Shown: positions 21,801 to 32,924, numbered from the stretch's first letter. The stretch is 64,000 nucleotides of DNA from Rhineura floridana (GCF_030035675.1 NC_084499.1:15528610-15592609); one strand, 5' to 3'. Numbers and translations: made by a program. The notes: a model not told the origin generated them from the letters alone.

Positions 21801-22534
21801 CTGAATTTGCCTCTATGCCCCTGTTCTTATGTTAACAGGACGCTAGACTAGATCAGTGTTGGTTTGATCCAGCTCTTATGTTTTCAACTAGGGCTGTACC
21901 TAAGAAATTTGAAGCACTAGACTATAGCAGGTGAGGCCACAGAATGAGTAAACACCTGCCACTGGGGGCATTTTATCCTGAGCACATTCAAAGTCACTTA
22001 GATTTATGGCTGCTTGTGATGTGCACTGCTGTTCTTGCCCCCCCCCCCAACTTCCAGGTAATTTCCTTTATTGCGGTTTTAGAAATCCATTCCAATTAGA
22101 AAGCAATATTATGGTTCCCAATCCAAAGCGCAAGGCGTGGTACTGGGAAGTGGCATGGAGCGGTCCCTACAGGGCCCGGGTGATGAACCGGACTAACCAC
22201 CTTGAGCATTTCATAATCATCATATTTCTCCTGAAGCTTTCATTTAGCTTCCTTCAAATTAAATCCCAGCAATAAAAGAGAAAGGAAAGAGGGGAAATCA
22301 ATGGCATTTTGGCACACACACACACACAAAAAGCTCCTTGCTTCGTTCCATTGGTTACCTCATTGAGTTTAGCAATGCGCTTTTCTCACCGGGAAGTCTC
22401 AAAGGAGGCTCCTGGGGGCTGCCAAGATTTCTTTCAGCAAAGGAGACATTCTTGTGCTGCCGCTGCTTTCAAGGAGATGATAAGGGATAAGCCCCCAAAC
22501 AAATTGGCAGTCGCAAGAGTCGGGCTCTGGAATA
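21801..22534. other. CR1 tail scrap, then unique DNA
   Basis: 21806-21880 has a worn CR1-type end (GGACGCTAGACTAGATCAG). The rest is unassigned, with a CA tract at 22313-22327. Confidence 0.4.
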
Positions 22535-22778
22535 AAAGTAGTCCGCTAAGTCCTATGCAGAGAGTCGACCCATTGACATGAATGAACCTGAGCCAGCCGT
22601 GTCAATGCGCTCTAATGAGTCTGCTCTGAGCAGGACTACCATTGAATGCCCCCTATTTGGATAGGGTGGTAGCCACCCAATGTCTGCTCGGAGCAGGCCC
22701 ATTGACATTAACGGACTGAAGTTAGTCCAGAACATTATTTTCAATAGGTCTACTCTGAGTAGGATTAGCATTGGATGG
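22535..22778. mobile_element. Two adjacent family C MITEs
   Basis: Copies at 22535-22645 (GTCTGCTCTGAGCAGGACTA at right) and 22668-22778 (GTCTACTCTGAGTAGGATTA at right) lie head to tail with a short spacer. Confidence 0.65.
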
Positions 22779-22782
22779 AAAA

Positions 22783-23170
22783 TGAAATGGACTGCCTTCA
22801 AGTCGATCCCGACTTATGGCTACCCTATGAACAGGGATTCCATGGTAAGCGGTATTCAGAGGGGGTTGACCATTGCCTCCCTCTGAGGCTAGTCCTCCCC
22901 AGCTGGCTAGGGCCTGCTCAGCTTGCCACAGCTGCACAAGCCAGCCCCTTCCTTGTCTGCAACTACCAGCTGGGGGGCAACTGGGCTCCTTGGGACTATG
23001 CAGCTTGCCCACGGCTGCACAGGTGGCAGGGCACGTAACCCCCGAGCCACTCACTGTGGAGGTGATCTTTAGCTGGCCCTTGACACCCAGGAGACACAAG
23101 TGGGGATTTGAACTCACAGTCTCTGGACTCCCAGCCAGGCTCTCCTCCCCACTGGGCTATACTACGCCAT
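22783..23170 (-). mobile_element. Long-body SINE with BovB-type tail
   Basis: On the minus strand it opens with a tRNA-like head (AGTATAGCCCAGTGGGG; GAGTTCAAATCCCCAC), has a ~220-bp body unlike the shorter SINEs, and ends in the common tail (GCAATGGTCAACCCCCTC, CATAAGTCGGGATCGACTTG). At ~390 bp it is clearly longer than the ~230-bp family. Confidence 0.75.
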
Positions 23171-23221
23171 TATGTTTGCAGTTCAGGGGCAACAACCTGT
23201 TCTCTGTCGAGGGATCCATTC

Positions 23222-23362
23222 CCTCCAGGGAAGGGGTCAGTAGCTCAATGGCAGAGAATCAGTTTTGCATGGGACTGGTAGAGAGCCGCTGCCAGTCAGT
23301 GTAGACAACACTAAGGAAGGTGGACCAATGGTCTGACTTCGTACAAGGCAGCTTTCAATGTT
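23222..23362 (+). mobile_element. tRNA-Ala-type SINE, internally deleted
   Basis: GTCAGTAGCTCAATGGCAGA head followed at once by GAGCCGCTGCCAGTCAGTGT and the usual tail. Confidence 0.75.
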
Positions 23363-23560
23363 TCTATTTATTTATTACATTTATATCCCGCCCTTCCTCC
23401 CAGAAAGCCAACAAAAACACTAAAAGCACTCTAAGACATCTTCAAAACGAAAGACTTTCAAACGTATTAAGACAAAACATCTTTTTTAAAAAAAAAAAAG
23501 CTTTTAAAACATCTGAAAAAGTAATTCCAACACAGCCTGGGATAAGGTCTCTCCTTAAAA
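23363..23560 (-). mobile_element. L2-type LINE 3' end
   Basis: Antisense: TATATCCCGCCCTTCCTCCC, then an A-rich UTR with repeated CTTTTAAAACATC words. Confidence 0.65.
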
Positions 23561-23805
23561 GGTTGCATAGCAGTGGTGGATGATTGAGGGCTGCCTCCCA
23601 GTGGTGGGTGGTGCTGGAGCCAACAGTGGGTGGTGCCATTGCAAAAGTGGGTGGGGCTAAAGGAAAAAGTGGGTGGGGCCACCCCTTTTCTTTCTGCCAC
23701 ATATTCTCTCTATCTCTCCACCCCATTTTTCTCTTCTTGCCGCTCACATGAAATTAGACCAAGGACTTTACAAAAGTGGACCTAGAGGCCGTGCGGCCTT
23801 CAGCT

Positions 23806-24240
23806 GCAGGTACGGATGAGCAAATCTGCCTATTTTGGCTTTTCTGACATTTTCGCCCTCCTAAACTTAAGCCCAGTTCTCCCCATTTCCACTTTTCCTT
23901 TTTTTTAAAAGTCAACATGAAAATTCATAGGCATTTTCCTCTGCATTTCACCCTGCATTTAGGCAAGCTGTTCCCCCTGATATAATACATTTTGTACACT
24001 ATTTTCACTGATAACAGCAGTTTTGTGCAAACGTTTCCCTAATTTCTTCTTCTTCTTCGTATCTCTTTTTTGGTTCAAGAACTGCATCACAAAACCCGTG
24101 GGAAACCTGAGTTTCAACGGACAGCTGCCATTTCAACTCGCATTCCGGCGCAGTTTGCGTTTCAAGTGCGCATTTCAGCTGTGCAAGTATCAGCTTGCAT
24201 TCTGGTCCAGGTCCGCATTTCGGACGTGCATCTCTGGTTC
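23806..24240 (-). mobile_element. Family D hAT-like element
   Basis: Antisense order of family D: ACGGATGAGCAAATCTGCC, GTCAACATGAAAATTCATAG, ACATTTTGTACACTATTTTC, AGAACTGCATCACAAAAC and AGCTGCCATTTCAACTCGCA. Strongly diverged. Confidence 0.65.
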
Positions 24241-24423
24241 AAGGAGGGCGGCAAGCTTGCATCACAGAGCAGGAGCACACATCAGAATCTGTCCAAGGGG
24301 CAAGGCTGAAGGTCAGAAGCCATCCCAGGACAGAGCAGAATCACCAAGTGGGAGTTTGCGTCAGATCCCATCAGACTTTAATCAAGATTGAGCCAGAAAT
24401 TCAGAGGCTAGGCACAGTCGTTT

Positions 24424-24800
24424 CCACCAGAGATATGGAAGCTGTGGCCGTCAGATGTTGTCCAACTCTCATCGGACCCATCCAGCAAGGCCAATGGTCA
24501 GGAATAATAGGAAATGCAGTCCAGGAACCTCCCCTAACCTGATAACCTCTAGATCACTCTTCTTCAACCTTAGGTCCCCAGAGGTTGTCAGACGTCAGCT
24601 CCCATCAGACTTAGCCAACATGGCCAATGGCCAAGAATGATGGTAGCTGTAGTCCAACATCATCTGGGGACCCAAGGTTGAAGAACAGGGCTCTAGATGT
24701 TGTTGGACTACAACTCCCATCAGCCCCAACCAGCATGAACCATGCATAAGGGATGATGGGGGTTGTAGTCCAGTGACATCTGGAAGGTCGCAGGATCCTC
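24424..24800. mobile_element. Three consecutive palindromic MITEs (family F)
   Basis: Copies at about 24424-24540, 24552-24690 and 24690-24800. The last shows GTTGTTGGACTACAACTCCC and the facing GGGGGTTGTAGTCCAGTGAC. The middle copy has CTTCTTCAACCTTAGGTCCC facing GGGACCCAAGGTTGAAGAA. Confidence 0.75.
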
Positions 24801-25199
24801 TTCCCTGATATTCATAGACAGGCTTGTCGCTGGAGAGAGAAACCAAGGAGAGGGAGAGGAGGTCCCTGTTCTAGGAGGTTCAGAGGAGATATGCCATTGA
24901 CCAAACAAAGTTCCCAGGTGTCTTTGGGCTTCTTACATTGTGAGTGCTAGCGGTGACCAATGAGATCAAGTTGTGGAGGTGGCTCTTGCCTAAGAAAGCT
25001 AGAAGACCCAGATCTCCAGAGCACTGTGGTTCAAGGCCTTTCGAGCAGCTCTCTACCAGAGGGCCAAAGTGCTGCAATCCAGAGGCCACCAGTTTAAGCC
25101 CTCCTTGATCTGCCCTGGCACATGGGAGCTCACCACACTAGGTTGCCTCCTCAGTTTCCAAAGCACTTGGCTCAAGCTGCAGAAAGCGCTGGTCTTTTG
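24801..25199. other. Unassigned spacer
   Basis: Mixed sequence with no recognised family or gene. Confidence 0.35.
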
Positions 25200-25397
25200 C
25201 TTTGGGGGACGGTCCATCGCTCCGTGGTAGAGCTTCTGCCTTGCATGCAGAAGGTCCTAAGTTCAATCCCTGGTGTCTCGAGTTAGGGCTGGGAGAGACC
25301 TCGCCTCAAACCATGCAGAGCCACTGCCAGTCAGTGTTGGCAGCGCGGAGTGAGATGGACCAATGGACTGACTCGGTGTGCGGCAGCTTGCCAGTCT
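25200..25397 (+). mobile_element. tRNA-Ala-type SINE
   Basis: Head CCATCGCTCCGTGGTAGAGC and AAGTTCAATCC (B box), body TTAGGGCTGGGAGAGACC, tail CACTGCCAGTCAGTGTTGGC and GGACCAATGGACTGACTC. Confidence 0.85.
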
Positions 25398-25532
25398 CAA
25401 AATGTCCAAATCCTTGGGACAAAGGTGTCCGTTTTGTAGCTCAACTTATCAGGAGCTCTGCTGTAACTTGGCATGACCACATCAATATTGAGCTTTGGCT
25501 TGAAGCTAGACAATAAAGGGAACTTCACAAAG

Positions 25533-25562
25533 CTCCTCTCTCTCTCTCTCTCTCTTTCTCTT
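25533..25562. repeat. (CT)n microsatellite
   Basis: Dinucleotide tract with one TTT break near its end. Confidence 0.9.
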
Positions 25563-25779
25563 TCCGTTCGTTTACCCCTCCCCAATTTTATCTACCGCCG
25601 TATCGATTTTGTCGTTCCTTCTTGGAGGAGAAACGACAACATTGTGATTTCATTTCAGGCCCTCATGAGCCTGTCCCCAAAGGTTTTCCCAGAAGGCTCC
25701 AGAAGCAGAACCCCTTTCGCTGGGGAAGGAGCAATGCAAAGACACGGAGCCCACTAATCCATACCTAATTGGATGAAAA

Positions 25780-26480
25780 TGTTAAGACACTTTCGCTTCT
25801 TTTGGATGGGTTCCCCCTCCCTCCCTTTCATCTCCAGGCTGGCCTGCTTCCTCCGGGATCTTAAAAGCCACTGAAGAGGTTATTATAGCATGTCCTCTGG
25901 GATAGTTAATACCCTAGCCCTGTTCAGACATGCAAATAATCTAATTCAAAAAGCCTCCTAATTAGCAAACTCGCTACTCTTCTGGATATAAAAGCGAGAT
26001 GGAGAGAAAAGAGGGAGAGAGCTGAAAGAAGCGTTGTCCCTTGTTATGCTCTGCTGTCGTGCAGGAAAGGAAGAAAAAACCCTGCAAAATAGATAAAAAG
26101 CCATTGTTCCCAGTTTTAATTGCAAGCGCCTATTTATAGCATTGCTCAATCACCTTCTATAATGAAGGGCTGCTCCGATTACTTCTCTCAGGCTGAAACC
26201 TTTGCCCTGCCTTTGTTTTCTTCTAAAACCACGCCGTGCTCCTGGTGATGATTCCCGCTAGGAAAGCCAAATTCTCCCTTTCCAGAGACTATTTATTGCA
26301 GGGTTTTATTTATTTTATTTTTTTTTTAAAAAAGAAGACATTAAGTCTCTTAATTAACGAATTAGCCATTCAATTAAGATAATTAGGGCTAATTATTTTC
26401 TTTTAATCTATCACCAATTTTAGGACAATTAAGCCGAATGCCGGCAAGGCGGATTATTCAGGATCTTGTGCTAGCAGGAG
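25780..26480. promoter_or_regulatory. Candidate conserved noncoding element rich in TAAT cores
   Basis: Repeat-free DNA. 26338-26440 alone has CTTAATTAACGAATTAGCC, TCAATTAAGATAATTAGGGC, CTAATTATTTTC and GACAATTAAGCC, a dense set of homeodomain-type TAAT/ATTA cores. A developmental enhancer is an inference; no comparison was possible. Confidence 0.35.
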
Positions 26481-26660
26481 AAACAAGGAAGGAGGGGGGG
26501 TTGTAGAGAAAGGCCAAACCCTTAACTTAGGCTCAGTGAAATATTACAGCTAAGATGGCAAGAAAAGATTAACCAGTTCTTCAGGCAGGAGACTTTTCTC
26601 CCGTCGTTACTGTATAGGAGAGATTCTTCTCCTGGTAGCCCCAGCTAATAAGGAGCCCCG

Positions 26661-27114
26661 TCAGGATGAGGGATGAAAAGATCTGTCCATTTTGATTCTC
26701 TCTCTTTCTCCTTTTTCCAGTCGTAAATTCAGTTCTCCACATTTCTGCAGTGATTTGCAGGGTTTTTTTTAAAAACTCACAAAAATTCTCTAGCGTTTGT
26801 GTGAATTTCGCCTAATAAACTCATGTTTGTAGGCAGTTTTAATGAATGTACTCGTTGTTGCAAGCCATTTCTCATTATATAATTTTTGTACGTTATTTTC
26901 ACTCACATATTCATTTTTCTGCACCCTTTCCCCTAACATGTACATTTTTGTAAACATTGTTTGGTTGGCAAACTGCATTACAAAATTCAAATCAGTGTCA
27001 GTTCTGAAGGATGGCTGTGTTTCACTTCGCCTATTGTTTTGGAAGGTATGAATTTGATAGATTCTGCTTGAAATGTGAAATGAATCAAATTCCTCGCCCA
27101 CCCTACTCAGGATG
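26661..27114 (-). mobile_element. Family D element with perfect 8-bp TSD
   Basis: The body at 26669-27106 (438 bp) lies between two exact copies of TCAGGATG (26661-26668; 27107-27114). An 8-bp TSD and short inverted ends (AGGGATG at left, CACCCTAC at right) fit a nonautonomous hAT transposon. The interior carries TTTGTAGGCAGTTTTAATGA and GGATGGCTGTGTTTC in antisense order. Confidence 0.85.
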
Positions 27115-27544
27115 GAATGCTATGATGTCACAGCACCGCATAGCCAATCCGATTTGGCTACAAGGCCATGGTCACTAAAGGCCATCAAAGCTCATGGTTT
27201 GCCCTCAGAAGCGAACATGCAAAGCCAACAAGGATGCATCCCCTCACACCACTAACATCCCTGCACCTTTTGAGACCCCCAAAGTTCACCCAAAAGGGGG
27301 GAGGTGCCTTTCGGAGAAGCACAGAAGTGATTATGAAAATCACCCCTCCTTTTTTACTTTCTTGGAGGGGGGCTTAGTTGCAGACAGGAAGAAATTAACA
27401 CCTTCCCTTCCCACAGCAACTCAGATTCACGGGCCCCAAAATGTCACTTCTCTTTGCCATACCTATAAAGTGTTAGATTAAAATTAATAAATATAGAATG
27501 ATGGGTACATAATCATACATAGCTGATCAAAATAAAGGAAAGTG
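27115..27544. other. Unassigned spacer
   Basis: No family recognised; ORFs at 27168 and 27194 overlap in different frames without motifs. Confidence 0.35.
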
Positions 27545-27798
27545 TTTCTATATTTACAAGAGCTAGTGTGGTATAGTGGTTAAGGTGTTGGACTACAACT
27601 TGGGAGACCAGGGTTCAAATCCCCACACAGCCGTGCAGCTCACTGGGTGACCTTGGGCCAGTCACAGCCTCTCAGCCTCAGAGGAAGGCAATGGTAACCC
27701 CCCTCTGAATAACGCTTACCATCAAAACCCTATTCACAGGGTCGCCATAAGTTGGAATCGACTTGAAGGCAGTCCATTTGCATTTTTCTATATTTACA
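27545..27798 (+). mobile_element. tRNA-headed SINE with BovB-type tail, 14-bp TSD
   Basis: The SINE at 27559-27784 is bounded by two perfect copies of TTTCTATATTTACA. Boxes: TGGTATAGTGGTTAAGG and GGTTCAAATCC. Tail: TCGCCATAAGTTGGAATCGA. A clean LINE-style insertion. Confidence 0.93.
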
Positions 27799-28011
27799 GA
27801 TCATCTACAAAACAACCCTTCTATTTTATTACAAAAAAATCCCAAGTTGGTTGAGTATATTTAAGATCAACACTTATCTAGATAACGATAGCAATCAAAT
27901 CAACCAAACCCTATTCAATGCCCCACCTTTTTCCTCAAAGTGAACATCTGGATTTTTTTAAAAGCCTAGTTATAAATGGAAACTTGCTGAGGTGAGAAGG
28001 CAACCACGAGT

Positions 28012-28434
28012 AACAGCGGAGAAATCCGATTCTGTTTGCGTTTAAAGTTTAACTTACCCAGTTTGCATTTTCGAAAACAATATGCAAACTGAAAAGTAGC
28101 TATCTTTCGAAACGTGCACTTCTCCAAAATTTGCAGTGCAATTCTCTGGCCACATAACGTGTGCCAAACTGCATATACTAAAGTGTGCGTGTAAGTACAT
28201 ATATTAGTGAAAACAGCAAACAGAAATGCATCATATGACTGGACCATTGCTTTGCAACGATGTGCATATTGGGCAAGATTGCATATGAAAATGTGGAGGA
28301 GGAGAAACCTGCACACAAATATTGACATATTTTCATGAGGACTTTTAATTTTTTTTAAAAAAAAACTGTTGTAGAAATGTAGAGACTGAGGGGAAACCGA
28401 GAAGCCAAAATTGGCATATTCGGCCATCGCTAAC
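28012..28434 (+). mobile_element. Family D hAT-like element
   Basis: AATCCGATTCTGTTTGCGTT, TTTTCGAAAACAATATGCAA, GAAATGCATCATATGAC, ATATTTTCATGAGGACTTTT and a worn end at CGGCCATCGCTA. Confidence 0.75.
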
Positions 28435-29094
28435 AAGCAGTGGCTGTTCAGCAATTGGACAAAAAAGATTGCGCTCACCATCACCCCAGCAAACTCAACA
28501 CAAGGTCTTTCTTCCTGGGTGGGGCATAAGATGCCCAAACTGCAGCTGCCGGCTGGCCCAGATGTTGAGGTTTTGCTGGGCCACTGCCTCCCCGCTGCAG
28601 GATGCCTTGCGAGCCTTTTTATTACCCCATTAGGGTCCCACGCAGCCATTATGGCAGCACCTGCTCCAAGAGAGCGCTCTGGCATGCTAGCAATTAATAA
28701 GTTATGCCCTGATTAATTAGCAAGGTTAATTATGATTGCTGCCGCTCAACCCTATGCAGAAAAAGAATGGCATTGTGTTACTCGGGAATGAGACACAATG
28801 GAAGTGTCCCACCACAGCGGACACCCCCCTCCCTGAGGATCTCGCTGGGGTCCTCCTTCTCAAGCAAGGCCAGTACATTTCTCGGTGTGCGTTGAACATT
28901 AATGAATCGGAGGACCCTCCCCTCCTAGATTCAACAGAACGTTTTGGGGAGACCCTCAAAAGTGGAACTGCCTCTGGCCTTGTGGTGAAGCTCAGAAAAG
29001 GTGGGACAAAGTGTCTCTGGGCATATACAGAGTACATTTCACACAACAGCCAATGAGCAGCCACAGCCAGTTTTGAAAGATTTACAGCAAGGAT
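28435..29094. other. Unique spacer
   Basis: Contains antiparallel ORFs (28726-29064 minus, 28736-29056 plus) with no recognisable protein motif; likely chance. No repeat recognised. Confidence 0.35.
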
Positions 29095-29310
29095 CAGGAA
29101 CCTCAGTCCCGGGGGCCTAGACTTGTATCCTGCCTTTCTTCAAAGGACTTCAAGGCAGTACCTCATGGTTCTCCCCCATTTTATCCTCACAACAACCCTG
29201 CAAGGTAAATTAGGCATAGAGGTAGTGACTGGCCCGAGATCACCCAGTGGATGCATCATGACAAGGTGGGGATTTGCACCAAGGTCTTCCTAGTCCTAGA
29301 CCAACACTTC
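29095..29310 (-). mobile_element. Old tRNA-derived SINE, antisense
   Basis: The minus strand has the 'CACTGGGTGATCTCGGGCC' body and a TGCAAATCCCCACCTTG B-box-like word, then CCTTGCAGGGTTGTTGTGAG. It is more diverged than the 230-bp SINEs. Confidence 0.6.
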
Positions 29311-29889
29311 AATTACACTTCCATGGGATTGCAATATATTCGTTGTAATGCATTTGTTTTGATTATTTCATTGCACGATGTTTATTTTTAATTCATCTCC
29401 ACGTGTAGTTAGATTGGTTTTAAATAGGAAAGCTGGATGCAAAGTACTTTAAAGATAGGAGGTCAAGTTATCATTGATTGTATTTTTATATTGCTTATTA
29501 TTTTTGAAAAAATCTCAAAGCGTCTCTGTGTGTGTGTGAATGTATGTGAAAAAAATAGATAATACACATGTGCTGAAGCTGTGCACCCCTCTCAAAAAAA
29601 TTGTGAGCTTTAAATGTGCACTGTAAACTGGACCAGACCAAGTTATACGGCTGCCTGAAACAAAGGACAAGATTGCGTCCCCCTCCGCCCACCACTTCCA
29701 TGTAGAGGAGCCAATTAAATTGGAAGCTGAATCTTACTTCATCACTTGTGATGGCCCAGTCACCTACAATGCATCTGAGGATAGCAGGCTAGCTTACAGT
29801 GTGCAGGGCAGGCCCATTTTTCCTGGGGGAGGGGGGGACAAAGTAAAGCAATGTTTTGTTTGAAAGATTTATTTTTATTTTTAAGATTT
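29311..29889. other. Unassigned spacer
   Basis: AT-rich, with a short TG tract at 29525-29540; no gene or family recognised. Confidence 0.35.
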
Positions 29890-30160
29890 CTCTAAGCCTC
29901 TTTTAAAGCCCATCCACGTTGGTGGCCATCACTGCCTCTTGTGGGAGCAAATTCCAAAATTTCCCTAAGTGCAATGTGAAGAAGTCCTCTTGTTTGTCCA
30001 TCCTGAAGCTTCCAACATTCAGCTTCATTGGACATCTCTGAGTTCTAGCGATACAAGATCTCCCAAACATCTGGAGAGCATTAGGTTGGGGAAGACTCAT
30101 CTAGATGGTCTTTTCGTTGCTTCCAACATCACAAGCAAGCAACCCAGGAAGCAGAGGCGA
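29890..30160 (-). mobile_element. CR1 LINE fragment
   Basis: The minus strand reads QRCPMKLNVGSFRMDKQEDF followed by FFTLHLGKFWNLLPQEAVMA and TNVDGL, the CR1 C-terminal pattern. 5'-truncated and degraded outside this. Confidence 0.78.
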
Positions 30161-30875
30161 TTTTCTGTAGGCAGACAGGAAGTAGCGACCAAAAATCCCC
30201 CCAAACTCAAAGCAATCTATTATTTCCAGAACAGTAACATGATGCATGAGCCGCCATCTTAGCCTAGGCAAATGTATCATTACCTGCAGTTCAAGCACTT
30301 TCCAGATCAATCCCCCCTTTTCAAAATGTAGTCATATAGAAGGGTATTAGGTACTAGAAAACTCATTAAGAAAATGGCGTACTCAAATTCTTTAAAGGTG
30401 ATATTTCATAAAACACACTATGCCTGGCGTTGGGCTCAATCATTCTTTTTAATAGCTCCATAGCAGCCAGAAAATAAAGTATTCATGAAGATTGAGGAAG
30501 ATGATCCTATGAACTTCAATTTAATTGGTGCAAATTAAAACAATCCATCTTTCTGCGCTAGCCGTCTATCTCCGATCATCAGCGCAAGCCACGTCCAGCA
30601 ACCTGATTACAATTATCTTTTAATAGGAAAACTTGTCACTTTTTGTGTGATTTACATAAGCTTGCACAAACTTACCCGTTATCGTTTAGGGTCCAAACAT
30701 GTACAATTTTCATTTCTCCCTCATTCGTGCACGCACGGGCCTCGCTCTTTTAGGGTAGGCCCAGACGTTTGTTTGTTTGTATACACGTTCATCCATTCAA
30801 AATGTCTACATTGCCGTTCAGTTCAGAATGGCCTTCAAGACAGGTTACAGCATGGCCAAGGAGAAACGAGAGAGT
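30161..30875. other. Unique spacer, possible conserved noncoding DNA
   Basis: 30400-30720 is repeat-free and has TTTAATTGGTGCAAATTAAA and CTGATTACAATTATC. No gene was recognised. Confidence 0.3.
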
Positions 30876-31200
30876 GAGTGTGTGGTGCAGTGGTTAGAGC
30901 AGGTATGGAGAAGTGGCTAGCCCAGTCTTATTGGTCTCCAGCTCCCATCATCCTTGACCATGGGCCATGCTGGCTGGGACTGATGGGAGATGGTCCAATC
31001 ACATCTGGGGGGTCACAGGTTCTGCATCCCTGGGTAAGGATGACAAGCTAGCATTAGGAAGATCCCATTCAGCTCCCCATCAGCTATAAGGCTCATTAGA
31101 TGACTGTTGGCTATCTCTTAGCCAAACCAACTTCACAGGGTTGTTGTGAAGATAAAACAGAGGAGGAGAATTATGAATGCTCCCTTGAAAATCTGGGGGT
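30876..31200 (+). mobile_element. tRNA-derived SINE split by a family F MITE
   Basis: The head (GTGTGTGGTGCAGTGGTTAG) stops near 30901. A palindromic MITE follows (30902-31032; CCAGCTCCCATCATCCTTGA and GACTGATGGGAGATGGTCC). The SINE body resumes with AAGCTAGCATTAGGAAGATC and CACAGGGTTGTTGTGAAGAT. Confidence 0.65.
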
Positions 31201-32139
31201 GGGGCAAGTAATAATAGTAATAATAATAATAGTAATAGGAGATAAAAGTAATTATAATGAACCCAGCAACCTTTCACAAGGACAGTTCTCATGGTAACTG
31301 TTTTTTGTAAATCGATTAGAGGTGTGTTGTTGTTTTTTTACAGTCAAACGGTATATACATTTCTGTAAATAAATAGCTAAACCTCAGGCTACACAGCAAC
31401 TCATGAAGCTGGGCTAAAATCCCTCCCCCCCCCAAAAAAAATCCCAATAGCATTGTCTCCTTGCAAAACAACAGGAAAGAGAAGAAATTTTCTGCTGCTT
31501 TTCATAGAGAAAGACGTTTCTGTGAAATTTTGGGGAGGGGGCTTGTCGCTTCCTTGCTGAGTCTCACCAGAAAGCATGGCTCATGCTGCTCCCTGACAGC
31601 CACACTTCCCAGAATGCCTTGGGAGCGACCCCATGATGTAGTATTGCTCCCAAGATGTTTCAGGAAGTGCAGCCAGCAGGAAGCTGCGAGTGGCATGCAC
31701 ATGTTTTAAAAGTTCCAAAATGGGGGCACCTACAGTAGCAATCTTTTTCACTGTTAGAGGAAAACAGGTTTTACTTTTTAAATATATCAGAGTAAAAATC
31801 TCCTGCCCTCCAAAACTCCCTCTGTGTTTCTGCATCAGTCTGACTCATTGGGGCGTGCCTTGTGATTGGGAGAATGCAGAGATATGACAGGGCATCTGAG
31901 AACATGTAATCATGCTGCATATATCTGAACCAATATGAAGCAATGGACTCCACCCTAAAAATCCAAGATTTCTGTCAAGTTTCAAGATGCATTGAATATC
32001 ACTCACTCACACACACCTTTGTAGGACTGTTAGTCCCTGCAAAAGTTGGGGATGGGGGATATTTGGTGTGAGTGGATCCATTTTAAGAATTTGGGGAGGG
32101 ACGTGTCTTATCTTTAAAGACAAGGTGGCCAAGGGATTA
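31201..32139. other. Unassigned spacer
   Basis: Has an (ATA/AGTA)n patch at 31208-31240, and 31595-31680 with a short dyad (CCAGAATGCCTTGGGAG facing CTCCCAAGATG). No gene. Confidence 0.3.
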
Positions 32140-32252
32140 TGGGTTGCATCCAATGCTAGTCCTGTTGAAAATAATGGCTGTGACCAACTTAGATTTATTA
32201 ATTTCAGTGGGTCTGCCCTGAGTAGAACTTAGGGGGATACATCCCAATTTTT
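32140..32252. mobile_element. Palindromic MITE family C
   Basis: GGTTGCATCCAATGCTAGTC at left; TTTCAGTGGGTCTGCCCTGA and GAGTAGAACTTAGG at right. Confidence 0.6.
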
Positions 32253-32387
32253 TTCTTCTTTACAGAGAGCAACCAATTCAGCCAGCAGAATTCATGTCAG
32301 TTGTCTCTGAAAGGAACAGTGGAATTATAGCACTTTTATTAAATGACAAGTGGGGTGGGGATGATTGGACCATGGAAGAGGTCCTGT

Positions 32388-32600
32388 GCCTACAGGTCAA
32401 GTTAACTCAGTTGTCTCAGCACCATGGGGAGCCACATGTCCTAACCAAGGTTTGAAGTGAGTTGAGGCCTTTTGAAGCTGTAGCTCCAGCCCACAGGTCA
32501 AGGTAGTTCCATTGTTTCAGCACCATGGAGAGCTCCTAGTGAGCCACTTGCTCTGACCAAGGCTGAAACTGAGCCTTTTGAACCTTTGGTTCCAGCCTAC
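32388..32600. repeat. ~105-bp tandem duplication
   Basis: Two units, each ACAGGTCAAG, TCAGCACCATGGGGAG/ATGGAGAG, CTGACCAAGG/CTAACCAAGG, GCCTTTTGAA and CCAGCC, starting at about 32388 and 32494. Confidence 0.75.
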
Positions 32601-32924
32601 CTCTCCTGGGCTCCTCCTCCTTTGCTGGAGTACTACAGACTCTTAAAGGGCCAACCCTCTGGCCTGAAGGTGGGCCTTTTTCTGCGTTCCATGTCCATCT
32701 CCCTAATGCACTCCCTGCACCATTGGACAGGTGAAATATAAGCAGCACTCAGTTCTGAGAGGTGTCTATGAGGGTCCCACCATCTGGTTATTATTACATT
32801 TTTATTTATATTTATATACTTCTTATATGTCAAATGGCTTCTAAGTGGTTCAGATGGCTCCTGCCTGCCAGCCTGTTGTTCAGTGGTCCCCTGTTCGCTA
32901 GAATCAGTGCAGACCCAGGAACCT

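Noticed and set aside
27966-28685. 239-codon minus-strand ORF, the longest in the window
   Set aside because: It runs through a family D element, and its protein (poly-Phe and FCFR-type runs) is what that repeat gives in this frame. No domain recognised.
28736-29056. Possible short gene (paired ORFs on both strands)
   Set aside because: No start context, splice signals or protein motif; overlapping frames of similar length suggest chance.
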